Source: Desulfovibrionaceae bacterium
GTDB taxonomy: Bacteria; Desulfobacterota; Desulfovibrionia; Desulfovibrionales; Desulfovibrionaceae
NCBI GenBank assembly: GCA_015709205.1
Contig: JACCQO010000024.1
Location: 1 to 50,687, forward strand
Direction: 5' to 3'
Length of the DNA: 50,687 nt
In this document: piece after piece, positions 24,156 through 32,222 of the stretch
Layout of the letters: each line of letters begins with the position of its first letter
How positions within the stretch are numbered: the first letter of the stretch is position 1
Notes under the pieces: generated by a model
Seen by the model: the letters and a program-made list of their open reading frames with translations, nothing else
Databases searched by the model: none
What the model was told of the DNA's origin: nothing
Position numbers and translations under genes: made by a program

Positions 24156-24254
24156 CTAGCTGTCGCGCTTGATGGCGATGCGCAGGCAGATGGCCGCGCC
24201 GCCCCAGGTGATGGCGAGGCCGACGAGCATGCTTGCGATTGCGATCGGTTCCAT
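24156..24254 (-). CDS. MetS-like small subunit of an NSS transporter
   Basis: 32 residues: a single hydrophobic helix MEPIAIASMLVGLAITWGG followed by a short positively charged tail ending KRDS. Its size, the W-G-G at the helix end and the basic tail match MetS, the tiny partner needed by the methionine/alanine NSS importer MetP of Corynebacterium. It begins three bases after the stop of the NSS transporter, with AGGAGG overlapping the end of that gene, so the two are coupled. Easily missed because of its size. Confidence 0.82.
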   Translation of the reverse strand: MEPIAIASMLVGLAITWGGAAICLRIAIKRDS

Positions 24255-24257
24255 GGG

Positions 24258-25769
24258 TCATTTCCTCCTGTTGCGGAAGTCGTGGTGCACGGTGACGGCC
24301 TGCCGGAAGTCGCCGCGCCACCGGGGAAAGGCCACGGAAAGCACCAGCATGGCGAAGAGCATGGCCCAGCCGAGGAGCACGACCGCCTGGGTCGTGTAGC
24401 CGCCGTAGTTCTTGCCCAGGTCCTCGATGAAGTTGGAGATGAGGATGATGCCCATCATCAGGGGCGTGACGAACCGCAGGCAGGCGTTCCAGGCCGAAGT
24501 GACGGGGAAGTCGGAAACCTCGTTGATGTATTCGCGCAGGGATTCCAGGTTGCAGAACCAGCCCACGAAGACCAGTTCAACGAAGCCGCCGAGCAGGATG
24601 CCGAAGTTGTTGACGAAGTGATCGACGATGTCCAGGAGCAGCAGGCCGCCGCCGGTGGTGAACGCCGTGCTGCCCACGAAGCCGACCCCGCAGACCAGGA
24701 TGGCGGCCTTTTGGCGACTCATGCCCGCCTTGTCCTTGACCGCGGCCACCACGGCCTCGGTGATGGAAATCATGGAGGTCAGCCCGGCGAACATCAGGGC
24801 GAGGAAGAAGAGCACCCCGAAGAACACGGGCATGGGCATGAGGTTGATGGCCGTGGGCAGGGTGATGAAGGCCAGGCCCACGCCGCTGGAAACGACGTCC
24901 TTGACCGCGACGCCCTGCTGCGCGGCCATGTAGCCGAGGACGCTGAAGATCATGATCCCGGCGAGCAGGCTGAAGCCGCAGTTGATGAACACGGTCATGC
25001 AGGCGTTGTTGGTGACGTCCGAGTCCTTGGGCAGGTAGCTGGAATAGGAGAGCATGATGGCGAAGCCCACGGAGAGGCTGAAGAAGATCTGGCCGAAGGC
25101 GTCGGCCCAGACCTTGCCGTTCGACAGGGCGGAGAAGTCGGGCCGGAAAAGCCAGTTCAGCCCTTCGGCGGCGCCGTCGAGCAGGATGCCCCGGCCGATG
25201 AAGACCAGCACGAGGATGAAGAGCAGGGGCATGAAGATCTTGTTGGCGCGCTCGATGCCCTTGCGGATGCCGGTGAAGACGGCCAGGAAGGCCACCAGCC
25301 AGGCGAAGACCGCCGCGCCCAGGATCGGCCAGCGCACCCCGCCGAGATGCAGGGGGGAATCGGTCAGCCCGAGGAATTGGCCGAAGAAGAACCCCTTGGG
25401 ATCGGTCGTCCAGGCCTGGGTGAAGGAGAACAGGAAGTAGTCGACGGTCCAGGCGATGACGATCACGTAGTAGCAGGCGATGACGAAGGCGACGAGCGTC
25501 TGCCACCAGCCCAGCCACTCCGCCCGCCGGGAGATGGAGGCGAAGATTTTCGGGGCCGAGCCGCGGAATTTGTGGCCGAGGCCGAACTCCAGCATCATGA
25601 AGGGGATGCCCGCGAGGAGCATTGCGGTGAAGTAGGGCAGGAGAAACGCCCCGCCGCCGTTCTCGAAGACCATGTAGGGGAAGCGCCAGATGTTCCCCAG
25701 TCCGATTGCGGAGCCGACCGCGGCCAGAATGAAGCCGGTTCTGGAGCCCCATGTCTCTCTTTTGTTCAT
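24258..25769 (-). CDS. Sodium-dependent NSS-family transporter (MetP-like)
   Basis: 503 residues with about twelve membrane segments. The start is typical of neurotransmitter:sodium symporters: TWGSRTGFILAAVGSAIGLGNIWRFPY, the unwound TM1 sodium and substrate site. Bacterial members import amino acids with Na+. The MetS-like subunit immediately downstream points to methionine and alanine as substrates, as for MetP; that is inference. ATG at 25767-25769 begins exactly at the conserved MNKRETWGS; the frame is open 24 codons further upstream but without family similarity. Confidence 0.92.
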   Translation of the reverse strand: MNKRETWGSRTGFILAAVGSAIGLGNIWRFPYMVFENGGGAFLLPYFTAMLLAGIPFMMLEFGLGHKFRGSAPKIFASISRRAEWLGWWQTLVAFVIACYYVIVIAWTVDYFLFSFTQAWTTDPKGFFFGQFLGLTDSPLHLGGVRWPILGAAVFAWLVAFLAVFTGIRKGIERANKIFMPLLFILVLVFIGRGILLDGAAEGLNWLFRPDFSALSNGKVWADAFGQIFFSLSVGFAIMLSYSSYLPKDSDVTNNACMTVFINCGFSLLAGIMIFSVLGYMAAQQGVAVKDVVSSGVGLAFITLPTAINLMPMPVFFGVLFFLALMFAGLTSMISITEAVVAAVKDKAGMSRQKAAILVCGVGFVGSTAFTTGGGLLLLDIVDHFVNNFGILLGGFVELVFVGWFCNLESLREYINEVSDFPVTSAWNACLRFVTPLMMGIILISNFIEDLGKNYGGYTTQAVVLLGWAMLFAMLVLSVAFPRWRGDFRQAVTVHHDFRNRRK

Positions 25770-26040
25770 TGAACGTATCCGGTTGGAGGTGCTGCACGGC
25801 GGCAGGCGCAACCTGTCGCCGCTCTTGAGGAATGTGGGCATTTGCTAAGGGGACAAAAACGTAGGCCAAAGCGCCGGCGCGGTCAACACGGAGCTGCCCG
25901 TTGGGCGCAACGGATTTTGCGGGCGCGTCAGGGCCGGGGCCCGGAGCCGTGCTCCGAACCTCCGGCCTGCCGTGGCGGCAAGCGGCGCGCCGGACGGCCG
26001 CGCGGGCGGACGCGGCGAAGAACGGAGGAAAAACGGCAGG

Positions 26041-26075
26041 AAAAAGGGGTCCCGGTTACTCACCGGACCCCCCTT
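26041..26075 (-). terminator. Terminator overlapping the GFA gene stop
   Basis: On the minus strand GGGGTCC-type arms with one bulged base enclose the stop codon and are followed by a T5 run (plus strand AAAAAGGGG at 26041-26049). Confidence 0.6.
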
Positions 26076-26511
26076 GATTTCTTTTGGTGCATCTGGAGGG
26101 GCGCGGGACGGTTGACTCCGGCAGTTCCCCGAACGCGGGGATTTTTTCCAACCCCGTGTCCCAGTTGGCCTTGTGCGAAACAAAGATATGCGCCGTGGGC
26201 GGAAGGGGCGCGTCGCAGTCGAGGCTGCCCGCCGGGACCACCAGCATGCCGCCCTTCTGGATGTTCGGCAGGGCCGAGCCGCACACGGTGCAGAAGCTCT
26301 TCACGTGGCCGGTGCCGTTGAAATCGAAGGTCTTCACCAGGTCCTCACCCGACAGCCAACGCAGGGTCGCCGTGGACGAGAACATATTGGCCGCATGGGC
26401 CGACCCTGTATCCTTGCGGCACCGTTCGCAATGACACAGATAAAAACTCTCGAATCCGCCCTCGATCTCGAAGGCGACCTTGCCGCACAGACACGATCCT
26501 GCATAGTTCAC
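26056..26511 (-). CDS. GFA/CENP-V domain protein
   Basis: 151 residues. Zinc ligands of the glutathione-dependent formaldehyde-activating (GFA) fold are in place: GSCLCGKVAFEIEG (CxC), CHCERCRKDTGSAHAANMF (CxxC), and FCTVCGSALP (CxxCG). Most bacterial GFA proteins have unknown thiol-adduct substrates; the name does not prove formaldehyde activity. The GTG start follows a GGAGGTGA ribosome site. The last 15 residues (RPSRCTKRNQGGSGE) run into a terminator hairpin, so the tail may be variable. It stands alone. Confidence 0.88.
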   Translation of the reverse strand: MNYAGSCLCGKVAFEIEGGFESFYLCHCERCRKDTGSAHAANMFSSTATLRWLSGEDLVKTFDFNGTGHVKSFCTVCGSALPNIQKGGMLVVPAGSLDCDAPLPPTAHIFVSHKANWDTGLEKIPAFGELPESTVPRPSRCTKRNQGGSGE

Positions 26512-26515
26512 GGCC

Positions 26516-26797
26516 TCACCTCCACGCAGCGCAATGTTCCTTTGGCGACAGCACCTGAAAACGCCGCGCAAGGGATTTCGTGCAACCGTGTTGCGCGGCT
26601 ATTCCGTTTCGATCCTGGGGCCGGTGCGCCTCGCAGACGTTGCCGAGATTCCCGGCCGGTTCGAGGGCGCTCATCCGCTGCCCCGCACCTTCTCTCCAGC
26701 TTGCTTCGGGCGCCTCCCCCTGGGGGGGGGCCCCGAACACGGTCCAATGACCGGCCTCGTACCACAACGGGCGCCATTCCCGGAACAGTTCCGCCAT
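26516..26797 (-). CDS. Doubtful small ORF after the ATPase/GNAT gene
   Basis: A 93-codon frame opening one base after the preceding stop. The first 22 codons (MAELFREWRPLWYEAGHWTV) look protein-like, but after a run of eight G:C pairs at 26722-26729 the composition becomes arbitrary. There is no ribosome site. It may be a short remnant that lost its frame. Confidence 0.2.
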   Translation of the reverse strand: MAELFREWRPLWYEAGHWTVFGAPPQGEAPEASWREGAGQRMSALEPAGNLGNVCEAHRPQDRNGIAAQHGCTKSLARRFQVLSPKEHCAAWR

Positions 26798-26800
26798 CGG

Positions 26801-28306
26801 CTATGCCGCGCCCTGCACCCGCGCCTGCTCCTTCACCACGTACTCCTTGAGTCGGCGGGACATGTCGCCGTACATCCGGATCGCGTCCATATCGAGCGGG
26901 ATGCCCACGTATTGCAGCAGGAAGCGGTCGTGGCCGTCGTGGATGTGGGGCATGATTCCGGCAAAGAAAAATCCCATGCCCTCGCACGCCTCGACCAGGG
27001 CGGGCGAGGCCGCGTCATGGGCCGGGAGAAAGGCGTAGACGGCGTCCATGCGCTTGGCCCGGCACCGCCGCAACCCTTCGGCCACCTCATGGGCGGTCTC
27101 TCCGCCGATGGAATGGACGTCCACGAAGGCGACGTTGAGCTCGTCGGGCAGGGGGAAGACGCTGACCGCCGACGCCCTTTCCGGATCCACGGGGGCGGGT
27201 TCGCCAAAGGTTCTCGGGACCTCCAACCAGCGGTAGATTTCCGCGATCATGGCCTGGTGGCGTTCGGGGAAGTAGACGGTCTCCGGCGACCTGTCGATGG
27301 CGAAATAGTGGTTCATCACCGACCCCTTCTCCTGCCTGGACGTGGCCAGCTCCTTGGCCTGCATGCCGCTGGCGGCGATGCCCAGCATGAGGCAGCAGGG
27401 CCGCGACCCCATCTCCTGCATGCCCTTCTGCGAGAAGGTGTGGGTGGTGACGGAGCAGTCGAAGATGCCCCTGTCCCCTTCGGCCCGCGCCACGGCGAAC
27501 AGTTTTGCGGCCATCTTGAGCGGCAGGCCGGGAGAACGGTAGGCGGGGTCGACGAAGGCAAGCCCCAGCTCGGGGACCTTGGCCGAAGGGTCGTGGTATT
27601 TGAATCCGGCGTGGCCGATCAGGTTTCCGCTGTCCGGGTCGATGGCCACCACCGACTTGAATTCGCCCTTTTCCACCTTCCTGGTCAGCGCGTCGAGGTC
27701 GTAGAGGAACGCCTCCTGGGTGAAGCCGTAGCAACGCCAGGCCAGGCGGCAGACCTCGGCCATTTCGTCCACGCGCGTCAGCCGGATGTCCGGATCCTTG
27801 ACCGTGGGCCGCCTGGACTGCCTTTTCACCGGCTTGGTGTCCACCAGCTCGGCGGGCAGCGCGCCGTAACGCAGCCTCTTGGTCATGCGGACCTCCTTGC
27901 CCTCGCGGCCATGGACGAACAGCTCCACCGAGTCCATGGCCTGGTGCATGAGCAGCGAACCGAGGCCCGGCCTGTTGGCGCTCTCCAGGTCGTCGGGCGT
28001 GAACCGCTCGGCCTGCGCGCGGTCGAAGGGAATGCCCCTCTCCCGGATGGAGACGACCAGCCTGTCGCCCTCCACGTGGAATTCCAGATGGATGCGCTCG
28101 TCGTCCGCCGCGCCGGAGAAATGGTTCACCGCGTTGCAGAAGGCCTCGTCCACCGCCAGCTTGATGCCGTAGGTTTCCTTTTCGTCGAAGGAAAGGGCCT
28201 CGGCCACCTGACCGGCGCATTCCACGGCGGCGCGGACCATGAAGGTGCGCACCGGCAGGGCGAGCTGGGCCAGAAAGAAACGGGGACTTACGGGAGTGGT
28301 GGTCAT
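26801..28306 (-). CDS. RsbW-like HATPase domain fused to a GNAT-like region
   Basis: 501 residues. The first 140 form an anti-sigma-factor type HATPase: VDEAFCNAVNHF is the N box and RPGLGSLLMHQAMDSVEL the ATP-lid/G2 region, as in RsbW and SpoIIAB. Residues 165-330 contain a GNAT-like fold (IRLTRVDEMAEVCRLAWRCYG, NLIGHAGFKYHD, ELGLAFVDPAYRSPGLPLKM); the last 170 are less clear but contain a second acyltransferase-like stretch (DAVYAFLPAHDAASPALVEACEGMGFFFAGI). Its start overlaps the stop of the MFS gene (ATGA). No STAS or PP2C partner or sigma factor is near. The combination suggests a signalling kinase with an acetyltransferase output; that is inference. Confidence 0.8.
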   Translation of the reverse strand: MTTTPVSPRFFLAQLALPVRTFMVRAAVECAGQVAEALSFDEKETYGIKLAVDEAFCNAVNHFSGAADDERIHLEFHVEGDRLVVSIRERGIPFDRAQAERFTPDDLESANRPGLGSLLMHQAMDSVELFVHGREGKEVRMTKRLRYGALPAELVDTKPVKRQSRRPTVKDPDIRLTRVDEMAEVCRLAWRCYGFTQEAFLYDLDALTRKVEKGEFKSVVAIDPDSGNLIGHAGFKYHDPSAKVPELGLAFVDPAYRSPGLPLKMAAKLFAVARAEGDRGIFDCSVTTHTFSQKGMQEMGSRPCCLMLGIAASGMQAKELATSRQEKGSVMNHYFAIDRSPETVYFPERHQAMIAEIYRWLEVPRTFGEPAPVDPERASAVSVFPLPDELNVAFVDVHSIGGETAHEVAEGLRRCRAKRMDAVYAFLPAHDAASPALVEACEGMGFFFAGIMPHIHDGHDRFLLQYVGIPLDMDAIRMYGDMSRRLKEYVVKEQARVQGAA

Positions 28307-29483
28307 GATTCCTTGGGTGGGTTGGAATTTCTGAGCAGGGCCATCAGGCAGGCCGACAGGACCAGGGCGACGACGCAGGCCGCGAGAATGGGGCCGGGGC
28401 CGAAACCGGCGGACAGCGCCAGGCCGCAGGCCGCAGGGCCGAGGAAGAACCCGGCGTCCACCATTTCGAGCATGAGGTTGGTGTTGAGCCCCCGGAACCT
28501 CGGCTCGGAGATGGAGAACATCAGGCCGTTCATGAGCGGGGTGGCGGCCCCGACGCCCACGCCGTAGGCCACGGCGGCGGCGTAGAAGACGGCCAACGAG
28601 GTCATGGCGCTGAGCATCGAGACGCCCGCCGCGAACAGCAGCAGGCTCGCGGCGGCCAGCATCCCCTTGTCGAACTTGTCGAAAAGAGGGCCGAAAAAGA
28701 CACGGGAGGCGATCATCACGCCGGTGGCCACGGTGAAGAACAGGCCGGGGTCGCCCAGCCCGGACATGGCGCAGAAGGCCTTGAGGAAGAAGAACATGGA
28801 GGAAAAGACGCAGAACACCAGACCGTTGGCGAGCAGCAGCAGGATGATTTTCGGCCGGCGCAGGTTGGCCGCAAGGCTCCCGCCGGGCAGCGAGCCCTCT
28901 CCGGCCCGGCCCGCTCCGGCTGCGCGGACCTGCCGGGACAGCGGCGGCAGCAGGCACGCGGGAGGCAGCATCAGCAGCGCGGTGCAGGTGTAGCCGCCTG
29001 CGGCACCGAGGCCGGCGCGTGCTCCAGGGCATAAGGGACCACGGCGTAGGGGAGCAGCGTCATGATGGTGATGACGCCGAACCCCTGCCCGTTCTTTTCC
29101 GGGGGCATGAAGACCATCAGGAGGGTCACCGTGGCCGACATCATGACCACGTAGGCCGCGCCGTGCAGTACCCGCAGCAGCAGCATGGGCACCAGCGTGT
29201 CCACGTGGGCGTAGAGCAGCAGCGAAACGATGGTCAGGCCCAGGCCCGCGGCGATGGCCCGGACGGCGCCCTCGACCGAAAGCCGGGCGCTGATGAGGGG
29301 ACGGACGGCCAGGGCGCTGGCCGAAAAGACGCCGATCAGGATCCCGCTCCACTGCGACGGGATGGGCAGTTGGCCCAGGAACCCGTAAAAATTGAAAAAG
29401 ACGGCGAGGTTGCTGAAGGCGAACAAGACGAAGACGTTGAGCGTGATGAACCCGAAATTGCAGAGGGACCGGAGCGCTGTCAT
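28303..29483 (-). pseudogene. MFS transporter interrupted by a frameshift
   Basis: Two frames together make one 12-TM MFS protein of about 393 residues. The N-terminal half runs from ATG 29483 (SLCNFGFITLNVFVLFAFSN; GVITIMTLLPYAVVPYALEHAPA) and stops at 28971. The C-terminal half continues in another frame from about 29020 (GLGAAGGYTCTALLMLPP) to 28303. One missing base around 29010-29025 explains it, with no homopolymer there, so a real mutation or a sequencing error are both open. The stop overlaps the start of the ATPase/GNAT gene, and the start overlaps the stop of the upstream small ORF. If functional, it would export a metabolite or drug. Confidence 0.8.
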
Positions 29484-29596
29484 GCTACCCGCCTCGATGG
29501 AACATCCCCCAGCAGCGACACAGCCTTATAAGGTTCGGGTTTCGCCATCCGTTTACGCAAGCCGTATTCGACGTCGTTGATGCTGAGCTGTTGCAC
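29480..29596 (-). CDS. 38-residue small ORF leading the MFS operon
   Basis: GTG start at 29594-29596 with AGGGAG seven bases upstream; the stop overlaps the MFS ATG (ATGA). The product begins QQLSINDVEYGLRKRM and ends LLGDVPSRRVA; it is basic and soluble, with no family I recognise. It sits right after a near-consensus promoter and is translationally coupled to the transporter, so it could be a true small protein or a leader peptide that sets MFS translation. Confidence 0.6.
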   Translation of the reverse strand: MQQLSINDVEYGLRKRMAKPEPYKAVSLLGDVPSRRVA

Positions 29597-29616
29597 GAAA
29601 ACTCCCTAAAGAAATA

Positions 29617-29645
29617 ATTCTATTGTAAAATCAATAAATTGTCAA
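29617..29645 (-). promoter_or_regulatory. Near-consensus sigma-70 promoter
   Basis: On the minus strand TTGACA (29640-29645), a 17-bp AT-rich spacer, and TAGAAT (29617-29622). It drives the small ORF, MFS and ATPase/GNAT operon. It is unusually strong and AT-rich for this genome. Confidence 0.85.
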
Positions 29646-29870
29646 TCGCCACACGGACAATCAAATCAGCGCGTCCCCTGGAAAATGGCGCATTGCGCCG
29701 TTCCTGAAGGCGTATTCTTCGCTGCCCATCTCACCCCTCCGCTCGCTGTCACCGGGCAGCTCCCTCAAGGTGGCCGGGCGGCTTGCCCTCGAGGGAGGAT
29801 TGTCCGGCAGCCCGGCGTATTTTTTTTCTCCAAGCAAAATGTCCGCACCGGGTTCACCGGCAGGTTCACG

Positions 29871-29924
29871 CCAAAAGAAAAGGCCCTGGTTATCTCGGAG
29901 GATAACCAGGGCCTTTTCTTTTGG
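29871..29924. terminator. 24-bp stem terminator beside the partial tRNA-Ala copy
   Basis: CCAAAAGAAAAGGCCCTGGT... pairs perfectly over 24 bases with 29901-29924 around a 6-base loop. On the minus strand it lies just after the truncated tRNA-Ala 3' sequence and was probably the original tRNA-Ala terminator. 29646-29870 holds no gene. Confidence 0.85.
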
Positions 29925-29931
29925 AAATTTT

Positions 29932-29968
29932 TGGTGGAGCTGAAGAGAATTGACCTCTTGAATGCCAT
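29932..29968 (-). repeat. Partial copy of the tRNA-Ala 3' end (attachment-site-like)
   Basis: The plus strand begins TGGTGGAGCTGAAGAGAATT and runs to GAATGCCAT. It equals 31526-31570 of the intact tRNA-Ala gene except for an 8-base deletion between short TTGA repeats. Same orientation as the tRNA, so the pair forms a direct repeat. Confidence 0.85.
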
Positions 29969-30192
29969 GCAGACATGCCACGATTAACATGCTGAACTTA
30001 AAAGCAAAACTTACAAGGCAGCATCGCTAATTCGGGCCAATTGAAAGCGAGTGTAGTGCGGGAATGTAGTGCATTCTCTGTCTTTTTTCTTCTCAAGCTT
30101 ATCCTCGGGTTCTGTGCCACTTTTTTCAATGTTTGCAACATGGTGTGAGCGTGAGAATATTCGTTCTAAAAAAGACGGTAAGTAACATCGCT

Positions 30193-30768
30193 CTAATCCT
30201 CGCTTAAATCACCATCCCTTTCTAAGTCTTCTACATAGCATTCCAAATTGTCGGCTATTTTTTTAAAAACTGCTGGCAGATAGGGAACTATCGTGCTGAA
30301 AGAAAGTTGACTACTTTTGGGGACACCATGATAACCGTGCATATAATCTGCTATAGCTATTTTCTCATCGCTAGATATCATGTCCATTGGGTCACGTTCC
30401 CGATAATCGTGAAATGAAGATAAGTGGATGAAGCCACAGCCAAATTTATAAACGTTTTGTGTCCATCCTTGGAGTCTGTTTGCCAATTCTACCATCTTTT
30501 TATCAGTGATTCGCTTGTTATTGTTTACATCTTTCCATTCTCCACATTTGACTGAAGCCTCAATTAATTTTGACCTGCGCTGCCTATCATCAATCGATAG
30601 CAGATAAATGCACCTTATCATTGAGTCTAGCTCTTCGCGCAAAAGAGATATTTGTTGGCCGGTGAGACCTATAAGCCGCATAAAGGCTTCTCTATTATCA
30701 GCGGATCGTTGTCTGACCTGTCTACAAAATATCAATGTATACTCTTGTGACATAGTTGTTTGTTCCAT
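30193..30768 (-). CDS. AT-rich orphan protein of the tRNA-Ala island
   Basis: Up to 191 residues, soluble, helical, with no signal peptide. I do not recognise the family. Features: REELDSMIRCIYLLSIDD and RQRRSKLIEASVKCGEWKDV near the middle, FGCGFIHLSSFHDYRERDPM about residue 110, and an acidic end DLERDGDLSED. Similar plans (a helical domain with F-I-H-L-S) occur in uncharacterised phage or defence island proteins. Codon use is AT-biased, unlike all neighbours, so it was acquired. Start is ATG 30768 or 30753; neither has a strong ribosome site. Confidence 0.75.
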   Translation of the reverse strand: MEQTTMSQEYTLIFCRQVRQRSADNREAFMRLIGLTGQQISLLREELDSMIRCIYLLSIDDRQRRSKLIEASVKCGEWKDVNNNKRITDKKMVELANRLQGWTQNVYKFGCGFIHLSSFHDYRERDPMDMISSDEKIAIADYMHGYHGVPKSSQLSFSTIVPYLPAVFKKIADNLECYVEDLERDGDLSED

Positions 30769-31483
30769 TGCATGATGCAGTTAAGGAATCATCAGAAGCC
30801 AATTCCAACAACAGCGTCCGCCATCAGAGTGCAAATTCTGTCGTACATCATTGTTACAGCACCGCACCTGATTGGCAACCTTCGCGCCCGGCACGCGGGG
30901 AGGTATGGAGGGCTTCCCTCCTGTGGGCTGGAGGTGGGGCAGGGGACATCGCCGAGCTCGTTGCCGGAACAAGAGAGTCCCGCCGATCTCGGGCAAGCCT
31001 CTGCCCCAGGGACTCGGTACCGTAGCGCCGGGAACCCTGCCGGAACTCCTCCCCCCACGCCGCCCTTTGGAGGCTACCATTGCCGTCTCCTGTCCAGTCC
31101 ATCCCTGGTACCTCGCGATGCCGTGCACCTAGACGCCTACTCAACCGTATTTTGCTTATAGCGCACACGTAAATTCTCCTCAAGTGCAAGACGATCTCGC
31201 GTAAAAGGTTGTCTCTTCGTGCTTTCATGCCTCCCGAGTTCGTTCGCGTCGTTCCCGGCCTACGCCGCGCCAAGGAGCAGCGCGCCGAGGGCGCGGAGGC
31301 GAGAGCGAACGCAGGCGCAGCGCGGGGGGCCGAAGGTGATTCGCTTAATCTTGAGCTATGTTACGCGGCGGTCATCCACGACGTGGCGGACGACCCGGCA
31401 GGTGGCATGGCGCAAGCCTTCGGGGATGAAAAAAGGGATGGCCAGCGAAAGACGGGCGTCGTGCGAATCCGTAGTGCACCAAA
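30769..31483. other. Gene-free stretch inside the island
   Basis: About 700 bases with no frame that looks coding on either strand. Composition switches from AT-rich to GC-rich near 30890. No tRNA, known riboswitch or RNase P/SRP signature was found by eye. Confidence 0.5.
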
Positions 31484-31486
31484 GAA

Positions 31487-31518
31487 AAAGGGCTTACGAC
31501 CTTGATCGTAAGCCCTTG
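31487..31518. terminator. Terminator just after tRNA-Ala
   Basis: AAGGGCTTACGA / TCGTAAGCCCTT arms around CCTTGA, within 20 bases of the tRNA 3' end on the minus strand and preceded by an A-rich stretch that reads as T-rich on that strand. Confidence 0.75.
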
Positions 31519-31525
31519 TGTTCGC

Positions 31526-31601
<76 letters not shown>

Positions 31602-31614
31602 AACGGAGAAACGG

Positions 31615-31642
31615 AATTTATCCAACGGCCGGAATTTGTCAA
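31615..31642 (-). promoter_or_regulatory. Promoter of tRNA-Ala
   Basis: Minus strand TTGACA (31637-31642), 16-bp spacer, TAAATT (31615-31620), with the tRNA starting 13 bases downstream of the -10 box. Confidence 0.85.
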
Positions 31643-32222
31643 CCCAAAATTTTCGGGCGGCGGCATTTTTTTGTACGTGCCCGGCAGATGGCGTCCCGCG
31701 CCAGCCGCCGGGGGAACGGAGCGGGCGGGCCCGTCCGTGCAGGTCGTACCGTATGCATGCGGCCAGGTGGGGCGGGCGGGAGAGTCGCTCGGCCGGGCCT
31801 TGGCGACGGCCGCAATCGGGGACCCAACCCCGCCTCGACCGGAGTCCCGGAGCGCGCCGTGCGCAACGCCGTTTCCAGGGGCCTTCCGCATGGAGCTTTC
31901 CGGGCTTCCCGGTGCCGCCTACCTCCACGCAGCCGCACCCTCACGCCGCTGCGTGCCCCGTCAGCTTCGTTTCTCGCGCGCTCCGGCGTCCGAGCGCTCC
32001 GGTGCACCCGGGCGCCTCGGTCCGTCGGCCCCAGCGCCTTCGTCGAGGCTCTTTCGCCGCCCTCTCCGCTGCCGCCCCGCGCGCCGTTTTTCTCCGCGCC
32101 GACCACGCGCCGATGTCGCGATTCCGCGCCGCGCATTGACTTGGCGCGCCGGGGCGGATACCTACCCCAAGCGGAAGGCCCCGGCGTTTCGCGGCGGCCG
32201 CAAACACTCCATCAAAAAGAGC
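31643..32222. other. Gene-free GC-rich gap before lgt
   Basis: 580 bases with open frames only of arbitrary Arg/Pro/Ala composition. No promoter or RNA motif for lgt could be recognised. The lgt frame is open upstream to 31560, but the extension runs through the tRNA and is not protein-like. Confidence 0.5.

Larger units (their letters stand above)
29969..31525. mobile_element. Remnant integrated element at tRNA-Ala
   Basis: The 1.56 kb between the truncated and intact tRNA-Ala 3' ends is clearly more AT-rich over 29970-30860 than the rest of the window. It holds one orphan gene (30193-30768). No integrase remains. The layout (tRNA intact on the promoter side, 3' duplicate on the far side, separate terminators at both copies) is what site-specific integration into a tRNA 3' end leaves. 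GC rises again after 30890, so the element may be composite. Confidence 0.65.

Noticed and set aside
26516-26797. Third signalling gene downstream of the ATPase/GNAT fusion
   Set aside because: Only about 22 codons look coding, there is no ribosome site and a G run breaks the sense; kept only as a low-confidence ORF.
30870-31130. RNase P, SRP or tmRNA gene in the GC-rich part of the island
   Set aside because: No signature segments of these RNAs were found.
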